The notes: generated by a model not told the origin, from the letters alone. Shown: positions 6,802-15,191, counted from the first letter of the stretch. The stretch: 31,519 nt of DNA from CAZDUS01 sp964508705 (GCA_964508705.1 CAZDUS010000023.1:1-31519), one strand, 5' to 3'. A program made the numbers and translations.

Positions 6802-7041
6802 ATGGCACTTGAAGACAAAGTTAAGGATATCATCGTTGAGCAGTTGGGCGTGAATGCGGAGCAGGTTACCCGTGAAGCGTCCTTTATCGAGGACTTGGGT
6901 GCGGACTCGCTCGACACGGTCGAACTGGTGATGGCGTTTGAAGAGGAATTTGGCGCCGAGATCCCGGACGAAGATGCCGAAAAGCTGACGAACGTCGGCG
7001 CGGTTATTGATTACCTGAAGAGCAAGGGTCTTGGGGCCTGA
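6802..7041 (+). CDS. acpP: Acyl carrier protein
   Basis: AcpP carries growing acyl chains on a phosphopantetheine arm. The 79-residue acidic protein has the modification site Ser36 in GADSLDTVELVM (33-44), the usual four-helix pattern and the IPDEDAEKL helix III region. A strong AAGAAGGAGAAAG Shine-Dalgarno just upstream fits a highly expressed protein. A factor-independent terminator directly follows the gene, so acpP ends the first transcription unit and may be expressed above fabF. Confidence 0.97.
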   Translation: MALEDKVKDIIVEQLGVNAEQVTREASFIEDLGADSLDTVELVMAFEEEFGAEIPDEDAEKLTNVGAVIDYLKSKGLGA

Positions 7042-7058
7042 GTTTCGTGATTCCAAAA

Positions 7059-7092
7059 GACCGGGGAGATGGAAACATCTCCCCGTCTTTTT
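7059..7092 (+). terminator. Rho-independent terminator after acpP
   Basis: The GGGGAGATG/CATCTCCCC stem with a GAAA tetraloop is extended by GAC/GTC across a bulged C and followed by TTTTT. It separates acpP from fabF and probably allows partial read-through, since no clear promoter is visible before fabF. Confidence 0.9.
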
Positions 7093-7131
7093 CTCGACTT
7101 GGCATGAAATCCTGAAAACGAGGAATTGAAC

Positions 7132-8370
7132 ATGAGTACACGCAGAGTAGTTGTCACCGGCATGGGGGTTGTTTCTCCCCTAGGATGTGACGTCAACGTA
7201 TTCTGGCAGAGGCTTTGCTCCGGATTCTCGGGAATTGGAAAGATTACCCGGTTCGATGCCTCGGCTATGGCGACGCAAATTGCCGCTGAAGTCAGGGAAT
7301 TTGAGATTGATAAGTTCATTCCTAAGAAGGAACAGCGACGGATGGATCCGTTTTGCCACTTTGCGGTGGCGGCGGCCAAGATGGCTGTTCAGGATTCCGG
7401 CCTGCAGATGAGCTCGGAAGACCCCCATCGCGTTGGTTGTATGGTTGGGTCAGGCGTGGGTGGTTTGATCACGATGGAGGATCAGCATACGGTGTTGATG
7501 CAGAAGGGGCCGGATCGGTCATCTCCATTCATGATCCCTCAGATGATTGTGAACATGGCTTCCGGCTTGATTGCGATTGAGCATGGAATGAAGGGTCCGA
7601 ACTTCTGCGTGGTGTCGGCCTGTGCCAGCGGCGCGCACTCGATTGGCGAGGCGGCGCGAAAGATTCAATATGGCGAGGCGGATGTCATGCTGGCAGGTGG
7701 TACCGAGGCGGTGATCTGTCCGCTGGGTATTGCCGGTTTCTCGGCCATGCGCGCGATGAGTACGCGGAATGACGATCCAACGAAGGCCAGTCGACCGTTC
7801 GATAAGGATCGCGACGGTTTTGTGATGGGCGAGGGCGCAGGTATTGTGTTGATTGAGGAGTATGAGCACGCAGTTAAGCGTGGAGCGAAGATTTATTGTG
7901 AAGTGGGTGGTTATGGGTCCACCTGTGACGCCAATCATATCACGGCGCCAGCACCGGGCGGCGAAGGCGCGGCCAGGGCCATGAGCAACGCCATTCGTGA
8001 CGCAGGCATGACGCCTGACATGATTGACTATGTGAATGCACATGGCACAAGCACACCGCTTAATGACAAGAACGAGACGGCGGCGATCAAGGCGGCGTTG
8101 GGCGAGCATTCCAGGAAGGTAATGGTCAGCTCGACCAAGTCGATGACTGGGCATTTGCTGGGCGCGGCGGGCGGTATTGAAACCGTGGTTTGCGCGCTGG
8201 CGATCAAGCACGGTGTGGTTCCTCCGACGATGAACTACACGACGCCGGATCCGGATTGCGATTTGGACTATGTGCCGAATGTGGCGCGTGAGGCCAAGGT
8301 TCGGGCTTGCTTGAACAATTCGCTTGGTTTTGGCGGGCACAACTGCTCGTTGTTGTTGAAGGCAGTGTAA
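7132..8370 (+). CDS. fabF: 3-oxoacyl-ACP synthase II FabF
   Basis: FabF condenses malonyl-ACP with growing acyl-ACP during elongation. The ATG at 7132 is chosen over the in-frame TTG at 7126 because an AGGA site lies 7 bp upstream and the protein then begins MSTRRVVVTGMGVVSPLG, as usual. The 412-residue protein has the Cys-His-His catalytic set of elongating ketosynthases: Cys164 (VSACASGAH), His304 (NAHGTSTPLND) and His341 (SMTGHLLGAAG), and ends with SLGFGGHNCSLLL. It follows acpP after a terminator and is closed by its own terminator. No fabZ or enoyl reductase gene is in the window, so the cycle is completed elsewhere in the genome. Confidence 0.96.
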   Translation: MSTRRVVVTGMGVVSPLGCDVNVFWQRLCSGFSGIGKITRFDASAMATQIAAEVREFEIDKFIPKKEQRRMDPFCHFAVAAAKMAVQDSGLQMSSEDPHRVGCMVGSGVGGLITMEDQHTVLMQKGPDRSSPFMIPQMIVNMASGLIAIEHGMKGPNFCVVSACASGAHSIGEAARKIQYGEADVMLAGGTEAVICPLGIAGFSAMRAMSTRNDDPTKASRPFDKDRDGFVMGEGAGIVLIEEYEHAVKRGAKIYCEVGGYGSTCDANHITAPAPGGEGAARAMSNAIRDAGMTPDMIDYVNAHGTSTPLNDKNETAAIKAALGEHSRKVMVSSTKSMTGHLLGAAGGIETVVCALAIKHGVVPPTMNYTTPDPDCDLDYVPNVAREAKVRACLNNSLGFGGHNCSLLLKAV

Positions 8371-8402
8371 GCCTTTCGTGAGCTGAACGAGGCGTTAAGT
8401 CG

Positions 8403-8438
8403 CGGCCATCACATGTGAATGTGATGGCCGTTTTGTTT
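8403..8438 (+). terminator. Rho-independent terminator after fabF
   Basis: A perfect 12-bp stem CGGCCATCACAT/ATGTGATGGCCG (8403-8414 with 8419-8430) with a GTGA loop is followed by TTTTGTTT. The T tract exists only on the + strand, so it serves fabF rather than the convergent kup, whose stop codon lies inside the T tract. Confidence 0.92.
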
Positions 8439-10323
8439 ACAGCTCCATTTGAACGCCCAGCTCAATAACGCGAGTGGGTGGAATCCTGAAGAACTTTGAC
8501 GCATCCCATGCGTTGCGCGACAGATAGGAAAAGAGGTGTTTGCGCCAGGATTGCATATTCCTGCTTTTCCGGAGGATCAGCGTCTCGCGGCCGAGGAAGA
8601 ATGTGCATTTCATGGGGTCAAGATTCAGTCCGGGGACGCTCATATTTAGAAGTAGGGTTGTCAGGTTGGGGTCCTCGCTGAATCCGTAACGAGCAATGAT
8701 GCGCGTGAACCCAGCATCAAGACGATCGACTGTCACTTTCTCGGAAGCATGAATTCGCGGAACTTCCTCGTTTGCAACGCGTAACAGGATAATATTGTCG
8801 TGAAGTATCCTGTTGTGCTTGTAGTTGTGTAACAGTGTGCGGGGGACTACATCAGCGTTGCCGGTCAGGAATATAGCTGTGCCTGGAACCCGGAGCGGCT
8901 TAGAGCGAAGCACATCTTGAATAAAGTCAGCAATTGGAAGGCTGGCGTCAGTGACTCTATGGCTGATTAACAGGCGACCCCTCTGCCAAGTGATCATTAT
9001 TATGAACATGACGATGGCAACGCTGAGGCCAACCCATCCGCCATTGGGAAGTTTGAGGCTGTTAGAAGCGAAGAAAGTGATATCCAGAATAAAGATGGGC
9101 GCTGTTACCAGGAATACCAAGGCGGGATGCCATTGCCATTTTCGCATCATGAAAACAGTCATCATAACGGTGGTTAGTAGCATGGTCATGGATACGGCTA
9201 GGCCGTAGGCGCCGGCAAGGCTATCCGAATTACGGAAACCAAGCACAAGCGTGATGGTGCCGACTAGTAATATGCCGTTTACGGCGGGCAGGTAGACCTG
9301 GCCGATGGTGGATTCCGAAGTATGAATGATGTTTTGACGTGGGCAGTACCCGAGTTGCATGGCTTGCCTGGTGAGGGAGAAAGCGCCTGAGATAACGGCT
9401 TGAGATGCGATGACTGTGGCGATAGTGGCGAGAATGACCAAGGGATAGAGAAATGACTCAGGGGCCAGCCGGTAGAAGAGTTGCGATTGAGCATTGGGTT
9501 CGTTTAGATGCATTAACAGATAAGCACCCTGGCCGAAGTAGTTAATTAGCAGGGCGGGCAAAACGAGGGCGAACCATCCTATGCGCATTGGCAAACGTCC
9601 GAAGTGTCCCATGTCCAGATAAAGGTCCTCGCCACCGGTCATGCACAGGAAAACGGTTCCCATGGTGACGAAGGCGTGAAAACGATGTTCAATAAAAAAG
9701 GCAACGGCATAAGAAGGATTTATTGCTGATAAAACGCTGGGCATCAATACGATGTGACGTAATCCCAGGATTGCGATGACGACGAACCATATGGCCATGA
9801 TGGGACCGAAGACAGTCCCGACCCGCTGTGTGCCGTGTTTTTGGAGCCAGAATAATCCGACAAGGATGACGAGGGACAGAGGGACGACCCAATAGTGCAA
9901 AGCGGGGGCTGCCACCTGAAGTCCCTCCACGGCGCTAAGCACTGAAATGGCTGGAGCAATTAGGCCGTCACCATAGAGGAGAGCGGCCCCAAATAATCCG
10001 CACCCAACGATAATTCTGGTGCTTCGCGCTGAGGTTGTACTTGCGCCGTGCCGGATTAAAGCCATCAGGGCAAGGATGCCGCCTTCGCCGCGGTTATCGG
10101 CGCGAAGGACCAAGGTTAAGTACTTAAAGGTGATAAGGCCGGCGAGAGACCAAAAGATAAGGGAGAGGACGCCGAGTATTGAGGCTACGGTTGGCGGGTT
10201 AGCTTCGTTGAAACATAACCGGAAGGCGTAGAGCGGGCTGGTTCCGATGTCTCCGTAAACGACGCCAAGAGCGGCGAGGGTTAAGCCAGCCAATACCTTT
10301 GATTTTGGGTCAATAGTCTTCAT
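8437..10323 (-). CDS. kup: Kup-family potassium uptake protein
   Basis: Kup (TrkD/HAK/KT family) imports K+, probably with protons, through the inner membrane. The 628-residue protein has the family length, the signature GVVYGDIGTSPLYA (residues 20-33), RGEGGILALMALI (about 78-90), about 12 hydrophobic segments up to about residue 450, and a cytoplasmic C-terminal domain containing GTAIFLTGNADVVPRTLLHN. It lies 42 bp downstream of maf on the same strand, so the two may be cotranscribed. The start ATG has no strong Shine-Dalgarno. The gene converges on fabF. Potassium uptake is a known target of c-di-AMP, and a c-di-AMP cyclase is encoded at 21085; a regulatory link is only an inference. Confidence 0.94.
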   Translation of the reverse strand: MKTIDPKSKVLAGLTLAALGVVYGDIGTSPLYAFRLCFNEANPPTVASILGVLSLIFWSLAGLITFKYLTLVLRADNRGEGGILALMALIRHGASTTSARSTRIIVGCGLFGAALLYGDGLIAPAISVLSAVEGLQVAAPALHYWVVPLSLVILVGLFWLQKHGTQRVGTVFGPIMAIWFVVIAILGLRHIVLMPSVLSAINPSYAVAFFIEHRFHAFVTMGTVFLCMTGGEDLYLDMGHFGRLPMRIGWFALVLPALLINYFGQGAYLLMHLNEPNAQSQLFYRLAPESFLYPLVILATIATVIASQAVISGAFSLTRQAMQLGYCPRQNIIHTSESTIGQVYLPAVNGILLVGTITLVLGFRNSDSLAGAYGLAVSMTMLLTTVMMTVFMMRKWQWHPALVFLVTAPIFILDITFFASNSLKLPNGGWVGLSVAIVMFIIMITWQRGRLLISHRVTDASLPIADFIQDVLRSKPLRVPGTAIFLTGNADVVPRTLLHNYKHNRILHDNIILLRVANEEVPRIHASEKVTVDRLDAGFTRIIARYGFSEDPNLTTLLLNMSVPGLNLDPMKCTFFLGRETLILRKSRNMQSWRKHLFSYLSRNAWDASKFFRIPPTRVIELGVQMEL

Positions 10324-10365
10324 GTTTTGAAATCGAAGCGTATTTCAATGACATGGATGATGGGA

Positions 10366-10938
10366 TTAGTAAAGGATATTGGTGAGTTGCTCCATTGGGA
10401 GACCGATGACGGTGGCAAGATCGCCGCGAATACGGGCCACTATTGCTACGGATTGGGGGTCTTGGACGGCATAGGCACCGGCCCAGGCGAGGGGACGGGT
10501 CAGGGCTACATGCTTGCGTAGGCGAGCTTCGGGCCAGCGGCGCAAGGTGACCCAGGCGGTATCCACCAGCGTAACTTCCTTTCGGGGGGTGCCGGGCTTG
10601 GCTTCAGGGAGGATGACGCAGGCGGCACTGCTGATCCTGTGTGTGCGGCCAGCGAGTTTTGACAACATACGGGTGGCGGCGGCAAGACTTTCGGGTTTGC
10701 CGATGATGGTGCGTCCAAAGATCAGGGCGGTGTCGGCTCCGATAACTATGGCTTTGGGGTGGCGTTGTGCTACGGCGCGTGCTTTCAGGACGGCTAGTTC
10801 CATGACATAGCGTTCCAAGTGGGCGCCGTCGTGAGGGGCGGGCTCCGGGACATGGGAGGGGATTTGCCGGAAACGGTAGCCAGCCGCCCTGAGCAGGGCG
10901 GCGCGACCTTGGGAGTGGGAGGCGAGAATCAGGTTCAC
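10366..10938 (-). CDS. maf: Maf-family nucleoside triphosphate pyrophosphatase
   Basis: Maf proteins hydrolyse non-canonical or modified nucleoside triphosphates (dTTP/UTP or m7GTP subgroups) to monophosphates and pyrophosphate. From GTG 10938 the 190-residue protein begins MNLILASHSQGR, matching the family's LILAS-x-S-x-x-R start. Other motifs are GADTALIF with Asp69, GKP (80-82) and GRTHRISSAACVI (97-109). In-frame TTG codons at 10944 and 10971 would add residues encoded partly by a REP-like hairpin (10960-10984), so the GTG with a GGAAT site about 9 bp upstream is preferred. Which substrate subgroup it belongs to cannot be decided by eye. It precedes kup on the minus strand. Confidence 0.9.
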   Translation of the reverse strand: MNLILASHSQGRAALLRAAGYRFRQIPSHVPEPAPHDGAHLERYVMELAVLKARAVAQRHPKAIVIGADTALIFGRTIIGKPESLAAATRMLSKLAGRTHRISSAACVILPEAKPGTPRKEVTLVDTAWVTLRRWPEARLRKHVALTRPLAWAGAYAVQDPQSVAIVARIRGDLATVIGLPMEQLTNILY

Positions 10939-10959
10939 GGGCAATATTCCAATGGGAGC

Positions 10960-10984
10960 GGGCGTCGGCAAGCGACGCCCCTAC
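10960..10984 (-). repeat. Single REP-like hairpin with GTAG foot
   Basis: On the minus strand it reads GTAG, GGGCGTCG, a 5-base loop, CGACGCCC: a perfect 8-bp stem with the GTAG foot. The geometry is like the pair at 553-619 but the stem sequence differs. It lies between the divergent maf and ssb genes, 22 bp before the chosen maf start. Confidence 0.6.
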
Positions 10985-11019
10985 ATGGGTGGCATAATGT
11001 GTTCACGGTCAGAAGCTCC

Positions 11020-11048
11020 TTGCGAATACAAACTATGGGGGTTATAAG
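11020..11048 (+). promoter_or_regulatory. Predicted sigma-70-type promoter for ssb-bioB
   Basis: TTGCGA (11020-11025), a 17-bp spacer and TATAAG (11043-11048). The expected start near 11055 leaves a 5' leader of about 45 bases carrying the GGGAG ribosome site before ssb. Confidence 0.6.
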
Positions 11049-11100
11049 AACAAATTCACTGAATGAGAAGACGAAATAATCGAGAGACGGGAGAACGACC

Positions 11101-11535
11101 ATGGCGACGTTTAATCGCGTGATGTTGATTGGCAACCTGACACGGGATCCGGAAGTGAAGACCATTCCGTCGGGGATGAATGTGGCGGATTTGCGTTTGG
11201 CGGTGAATGACGACTACAAGGATAAGAACGGGCAGGTGGTCAAGCGGGTCTGCTATGTGGACGTAACGGTGTGGGATAAGCAGGCTGAGACGTGTAAGAA
11301 ATATCTATCCAAGGGTAGCACGATTTGCGTGGAGGGTCGGTTGAAAATGGATGAGTGGACCACCACGGAAGGACAAAAGCGAAGCAAGCTGCGAGTGAGT
11401 GCGGATCGGGTTCAATTTCTTGGAGCGCCAAAGGGTGCTGGTGGAGGTGGGGCGCGCGGGGCTACGTCGGGAAATGAAGCGCCGTTGCCGTCAGAGGATC
11501 TTGAGGAGGCTATGCCGGATGGGGAAGGATTTTGA
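11101..11535 (+). CDS. ssb: Single-stranded DNA-binding protein
   Basis: SSB coats single-stranded DNA in replication, repair and recombination and recruits partners by its C-terminal tip. The 144-residue protein has the OB fold in residues 1-108 with the typical start MATFNRVMLIGNLTRDPEVK, then a short glycine-rich linker (GAGGGGARG) and an acidic tail. The tip is DGEGF: it keeps the final Phe and nearby acids but lacks the Pro of the common DDDIPF-type tip, so partner binding may be weaker or adapted. A GGGAG ribosome site and a good promoter precede it. bioB starts 1 bp after its stop (TGATATG), implying coupled translation. Confidence 0.95.
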   Translation: MATFNRVMLIGNLTRDPEVKTIPSGMNVADLRLAVNDDYKDKNGQVVKRVCYVDVTVWDKQAETCKKYLSKGSTICVEGRLKMDEWTTTEGQKRSKLRVSADRVQFLGAPKGAGGGGARGATSGNEAPLPSEDLEEAMPDGEGF

Positions 11536-11536
11536 T

Positions 11537-12523
11537 ATGACTTGGGGAGAATTGAGTCGGGGTATTTTGGCGGGTGGATCGATCAGTCGGGGGCAGGCGC
11601 TGGAAGTGCTGAAGTCCGGGGATGATGAACTGCTGACGGTTTTGCAGGCGGCTTTTGAAATCCGGAAACGGTATTTTGGGCGTGATGTGACCCTGCATGT
11701 GATCCGTAACGCCAAGAGCGGGGCATGTAGTGAGGATTGCACCTATTGCAGTCAATCGTCCTCGGCGACATCGCCGGTCGAGTGTTATCCGATGCAGACG
11801 GTGGAGAAGATTGTGGAGGGGGCCCATGCGGCGCACAAGTTGAGTGCCTATCGCTACTGCGTGGTGGCCAGCGGCAGGGCGCCTGTTGAGAAGGAGCTTG
11901 AGATGATTTGCGAGGCGGCCCGGCGGATCAAGAGCGAGGTGCCGATACAGCTTTGCACATCGCTGGGGATATTGAATCCTGGACAGGCGCGCCAACTCAA
12001 GGAAGCGGGAGTGGATCGCTATAATCATAATTTGGAAACGTCGGAGCGGCATTACGGGGTGATTTGCTCCACGCATGCGTATGGGGACAGGGTGGAGACG
12101 GCGCGGGCGGTGAAGGGGGCGGGGTTGGAGCTTTGCAGTGGCGGGTTGATCGGGATGGGCGAGACCTTGGATGATCGGGTGGATTTGGCGTTTGCGCTAA
12201 GAGAGACCGGGGCCGATTCGATACCGGTTAATTTCCTGGACCCGCGGCCCGGGACGGGGCTGGCGGGGATGGCCCGGATTGGCGCGGCGGATGTGCTGAG
12301 GACACTGGCGATGTTCCGGTTTGTTCATCCTGACCGGGAGATCCGGATTGCGGGCGGGCGTGAGGCTTGCCTGGGGCCCCTGCAGGCACTGAGTTTATAT
12401 GCGGCAAACTCCTTGTTTACGGTTGGGTATTTGACAACTGGTGGGCAGGGGAATGAAGCGGACCGGAAGATGATTGAGATGGCGGGATTCAGAATTACGG
12501 GGATTGTGGATACGGGGGAGTAG
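11537..12523 (+). CDS. bioB: Biotin synthase BioB
   Basis: BioB is a radical SAM enzyme that inserts sulfur into dethiobiotin. The 328-residue protein has the 4Fe-4S motif C64-x3-C68-x2-C71 (GACSEDCTYCSQ) and the segments that hold the sulfur-donating 2Fe-2S cluster: YCVVASG, QLCTSLG, LELCSGGLIGMGE and the Arg in IRIAGGRE. The ATG at 11537 is chosen because it gives the family-like N-terminus and has a GGAAGGA site upstream inside the ssb end; an ATG at 11519 is the main alternative. No other biotin gene (bioA, D, F, C) is nearby. Pairing with ssb is unusual; biotin is the cofactor of acetyl-CoA carboxylase, which feeds the fatty-acid genes upstream. Confidence 0.95.
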   Translation: MTWGELSRGILAGGSISRGQALEVLKSGDDELLTVLQAAFEIRKRYFGRDVTLHVIRNAKSGACSEDCTYCSQSSSATSPVECYPMQTVEKIVEGAHAAHKLSAYRYCVVASGRAPVEKELEMICEAARRIKSEVPIQLCTSLGILNPGQARQLKEAGVDRYNHNLETSERHYGVICSTHAYGDRVETARAVKGAGLELCSGGLIGMGETLDDRVDLAFALRETGADSIPVNFLDPRPGTGLAGMARIGAADVLRTLAMFRFVHPDREIRIAGGREACLGPLQALSLYAANSLFTVGYLTTGGQGNEADRKMIEMAGFRITGIVDTGE

Positions 12524-12602
12524 GGGTGGGGGGGGAGAATGGTTGATGGTTAATGGAGAATGTGAGGGGGAAAGAGGGCAGGGGATAAGTATGAAGTATG
12601 AA
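12524..12602. repeat. Short spacer with recurrent words between bioB and tatC
   Basis: A G-rich run, the word GAATGGTTGATGG (12538-12550) also found at 1540 and 28186, a purine-rich stretch, then TATGAAG/TATGAAT units at about 12589-12614 that run into the 3' end of tatC. No terminator hairpin was seen between these convergent genes. Confidence 0.65.
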
Positions 12603-13540
12603 TTATGAAGTATGATCCGCGGATAGACGCTTGCGGCGTTCTTTCGCCCAGATCATCCAGATGCAGAGTTCGTGAAGGGCAATCAATGGGATGGCCAAGA
12701 GGAGCATGCTGAAGGGGTCCTGCGTGGGGGTTATAACCATAGCCAAAATCAGAATAATGATGATGGCGTGACGGCGGGTATGGCGGAGTTGATCAGAGTT
12801 GATGATTCCCAGATGGCCTAGTATCAACAGGACGACAGGGATCTCAAAGGNNNNNNNNNNNNNNNNNNNNNNNNNNNNNNNNNNNNNNNNNNNNNNNNNN
12901 NNNNNNNNNNNNNNNNNNNNNNNNNNNNNNNNNNNNNNNNNNNNNNNNNNGAGTTGATGATTCCCAGATGGCCTAGTATCAACAGGACGACAGGGATCTC
13001 AAAGGTCAGCCCGAAACTCAGGAGTAGCTTGAGAACGAACCCGACATAACTGGTGACCAACCAGAATTCCACCTTGAAGCCCATCCATTCGTTGAACCAG
13101 AGCATGATTTTCAGGGCCGGTCCGAGAGCAAGGTGGTAACACATCAGGACGCCGGCGGCGAAGAGGGCGGCGGCAACAAGCATGCCGCCCAGTACGGCAC
13201 GGCGCTCGGTTTGCCTGAGCCCCGGAAATACAAACCAGGCGACGGCGAACAGAATGACGGGAGCGCTCAGGATCAAGCCTCCCCATAGGATGGTCTGCAT
13301 GGCGATGGAGGCCCCGCCGGTAACTTCGATGTTGCGGAGGAATAGATCAGGGTTTGCCACGACTCCTTTGAGCGGGGCCTTAAGGATGCGGTAGATGTCG
13401 GGAGCGAATCCCGCAGTGAGGACCATGCCGACGGCCAAGGCGCCAAGCGCCCAAAGCAGGGCGCGCCGCAGATCGTCGAGGTGGGCGATGAGTGGCTTGG
13501 CGGGCATGTTGCTTAATTCGGAGTCATCCGGCAGGGTCAC
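12603..13540 (-). CDS. tatC: Sec-independent protein translocase TatC (split by a false assembly gap)
   Basis: TatC is the multi-spanning core of the twin-arginine translocase, which exports folded proteins carrying RR signal peptides. The N-terminal part reads AKPLIAHLDDLRRALLWALG, and later come FGLTFEIPVVLLILGHLG and, after the gap, the last helices with TPTQDPFSMLLLAIPL. The 100-N gap (12851-12950) is flanked by the same 55 bp on both sides; removing the gap and one copy leaves 783 bp, a clean 260-codon frame reading ...LGIINSDQLRHTRRHA..., as expected for intact TatC. The start is uncertain: GTG 13540 has an AAGGAG site 10 bp upstream but overlaps tatA by 17 bp; ATG 13507 avoids the overlap. 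The gene follows tatA on the minus strand. Confidence 0.9.
12796..13005. other. False scaffold gap: 100 N flanked by identical 55-bp copies
   Basis: Bases 12796-12850 and 12951-13005 are identical over 55 bp and border 100 Ns exactly. This is what two contigs sharing a k-mer overlap (k = 55 is a common assembler setting) look like when joined by a default-length gap instead of being merged. The joined tatC frame supports a true gap length of minus 55. Confidence 0.93.
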
Positions 13541-13811
13541 GGGGATGGGTCTCCTTGGGGGATGGGGTGGATGCTTTTCCGGGTGTTCCTGAAGTAGAGT
13601 CGGGATGCTCATTCAACGGGTCCCGGTCGGCGTTCAATAGTTGGTCCTTGAAATCCTGAGAGGCTTTACGCAGGGCGTCCACGTTTTTTCCGATCGTGCG
13701 CGCGATGGAGGGGAGGCTTTTGCCGCCGAAAAGCAACAGCACGGCGACAGCCACAAGAATTAATTCGCCGCCGCCAATATCACCAATGAGGCCGATGGGT
13801 AGAGTGTTCAT
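13524..13811 (-). CDS. tatA: TatA/TatB-family twin-arginine translocase subunit
   Basis: TatA-type proteins form the translocation element of the twin-arginine pathway together with TatC. From ATG 13811 the 95-residue protein has a short N-terminus (GLIGDIGGGE), one membrane helix (LILVAVAVLLLFGG, about 14-27), the family's FGGKSLP hinge, then an amphipathic helix (SIARTIGKNVDALRKASQDFKDQ) and a polar, Pro/Ser-rich tail. The hinge and short length favour TatA over TatB, but the boundary is not sharp. An in-frame TTG at 13832 is less likely. tatC follows, overlapping or closely spaced, as usual. No second tatA/tatB copy is in the window. Confidence 0.88.
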   Translation of the reverse strand: MNTLPIGLIGDIGGGELILVAVAVLLLFGGKSLPSIARTIGKNVDALRKASQDFKDQLLNADRDPLNEHPDSTSGTPGKASTPSPKETHPRDPAG

Positions 13812-13889
13812 AACAAGGGGCAAGAGTAGCAAAACTCAGATAATAAGGTAAGGATTCTGTGAGAGGAGCACAGCCTCGCGTAAGGTGTA

Positions 13890-15056
13890 TTAAGGTTCCG
13901 GACCTATCTTGCGGAGTTTGAGTGTCAGAAGGATCATTATCAGCGGGCAGAAGGCGGCGGTGGTGAGTCCGATGCGCATACTGGACCAGTCGGCGGCGAT
14001 TCCCACTGCCCAGGGCATGAACATGCATCCAAGATTTCCGAACGCAGCCAGAAGTCCGAACATGGAGGCGCCGCCGCGAGGAAAATGGTTGGCTGCCACG
14101 CCCAGGGTGCTTGGCCAGAGGCAGCTACCGGTGAAACCGACGGCTATACATGCGGCTAGGGCGACCGGAGGCCAGGGGGCGAAACATCCAACGATCATCA
14201 GGAAGGCTGAAAAAGCGCAGGCATACAGTATGAGGGAGTATGGATTCAGGTGACGTCCAGACATTCCTGCGGCAATACGACCCAGTGCCATTGCCAGCGA
14301 GAAGAATAACAATGACATCCCGGATATCCACTTTGAATATCCTAGCGTTGTTTCCGCATAGGCCGGCAACCACTGAGTGAGGCCGATTTCCATGGCGCCG
14401 CCCATAAAGATGGCGCCCAAGGCAATGAGGAAGAAGCGTTTTCGTATGAGATCGCGCAGACGGGTTCGAATGGTGCCTTCTGTCACCAGGGCCGGAACAC
14501 GCATCGGCAGGAAAGCCAATGCCAGGAGAGCCGGAGCAAGCATCAGCCAGAGTGACAAGGTCCGCCATGATATTCCCAGGCGCAGGGCAAGGGAACTGAT
14601 GAGGATGGTTAACACTGCGCCGGTACAGTAAAACGAATGCAGCCAATTCATGGCCGCCGTGCGATGTTCAGGTTGCAGGGCGCAGACGATGGGGCTTAGC
14701 ACCATATCCAGAATACCGGCGCCGAGTCCGATGATAAATGCGGCTAAACAAGCCGTTCCGTAGTCCGGCGCCAATCCAAAGAGGAGTAGACCCAGCGCGA
14801 TCAGTGCATTGCCAATGACGGTGAAAGGTTTGGAGCCGAGGCGATCCGCAAGGGGACCGGTCAGTAGGATTCCCGCGACTAGTCCGGCGCACAGGATGCC
14901 TCCCAAGCGGCCAAGTTGTTCATTAGTAAGAGCAGTGGCCCCGCCGAGATCAACTTTGAGTGTGGTGAGGAATACGGGGAGCAGGTTGATGCCGATGGAT
15001 AAGGTTACCATACCGGCATAACACAGACTCAGGCCGTATGCTTTTGATCGGGTCAT
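13890..15056 (-). CDS. Major facilitator superfamily transporter, substrate unknown
   Basis: This 388-residue protein has about 12 hydrophobic segments in two halves of six and the MFS loop 2-3 motif GPLADRLGSKP (about 66-76), so it is an inner-membrane secondary transporter. The overall look resembles the FucP/sugar-permease-like branch of the superfamily, but the substrate cannot be read from sequence. It ends 78 bp upstream of tatA in transcription order (both minus strand) and is divergent from the Rrf2 regulator across a 158-bp AT-rich region. The shared intergenic region with the palindromic operator raises the possibility that the same regulator controls it, perhaps for a sulfur compound; that is speculation. 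The Shine-Dalgarno is weak. Confidence 0.8.
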   Translation of the reverse strand: MTRSKAYGLSLCYAGMVTLSIGINLLPVFLTTLKVDLGGATALTNEQLGRLGGILCAGLVAGILLTGPLADRLGSKPFTVIGNALIALGLLLFGLAPDYGTACLAAFIIGLGAGILDMVLSPIVCALQPEHRTAAMNWLHSFYCTGAVLTILISSLALRLGISWRTLSLWLMLAPALLALAFLPMRVPALVTEGTIRTRLRDLIRKRFFLIALGAIFMGGAMEIGLTQWLPAYAETTLGYSKWISGMSLLFFSLAMALGRIAAGMSGRHLNPYSLILYACAFSAFLMIVGCFAPWPPVALAACIAVGFTGSCLWPSTLGVAANHFPRGGASMFGLLAAFGNLGCMFMPWAVGIAADWSSMRIGLTTAAFCPLIMILLTLKLRKIGPEP

Positions 15057-15162
15057 CCGGCAAGTAGATCAAAGTCAGAGTGTTGAGACAACAGCGAACC
15101 GCCTATATTTCCTTTAAAAAAATCAACTAAAACGAAAAACATAAAAATTTGTATCCAGACTC

Positions 15163-15191
15163 TTGACCTATAAAAAGAAATATGATCTTAT
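15163..15191 (+). promoter_or_regulatory. Predicted promoter of the Rrf2-cysK-metY unit
   Basis: TTGACC (15163-15168), a 17-bp spacer and TCTTAT (15186-15191). The region is markedly AT-rich compared with neighbouring DNA. The -10 is overlapped by a perfect inverted repeat listed separately. Confidence 0.55.

Noticed and set aside
12603..13005. tatC as a pseudogene or a duplicated second partial tatC
   Set aside because: The duplication is exactly 55 bp, borders the Ns on both sides, and collapsing it restores the full reading frame; it is an assembly artefact.
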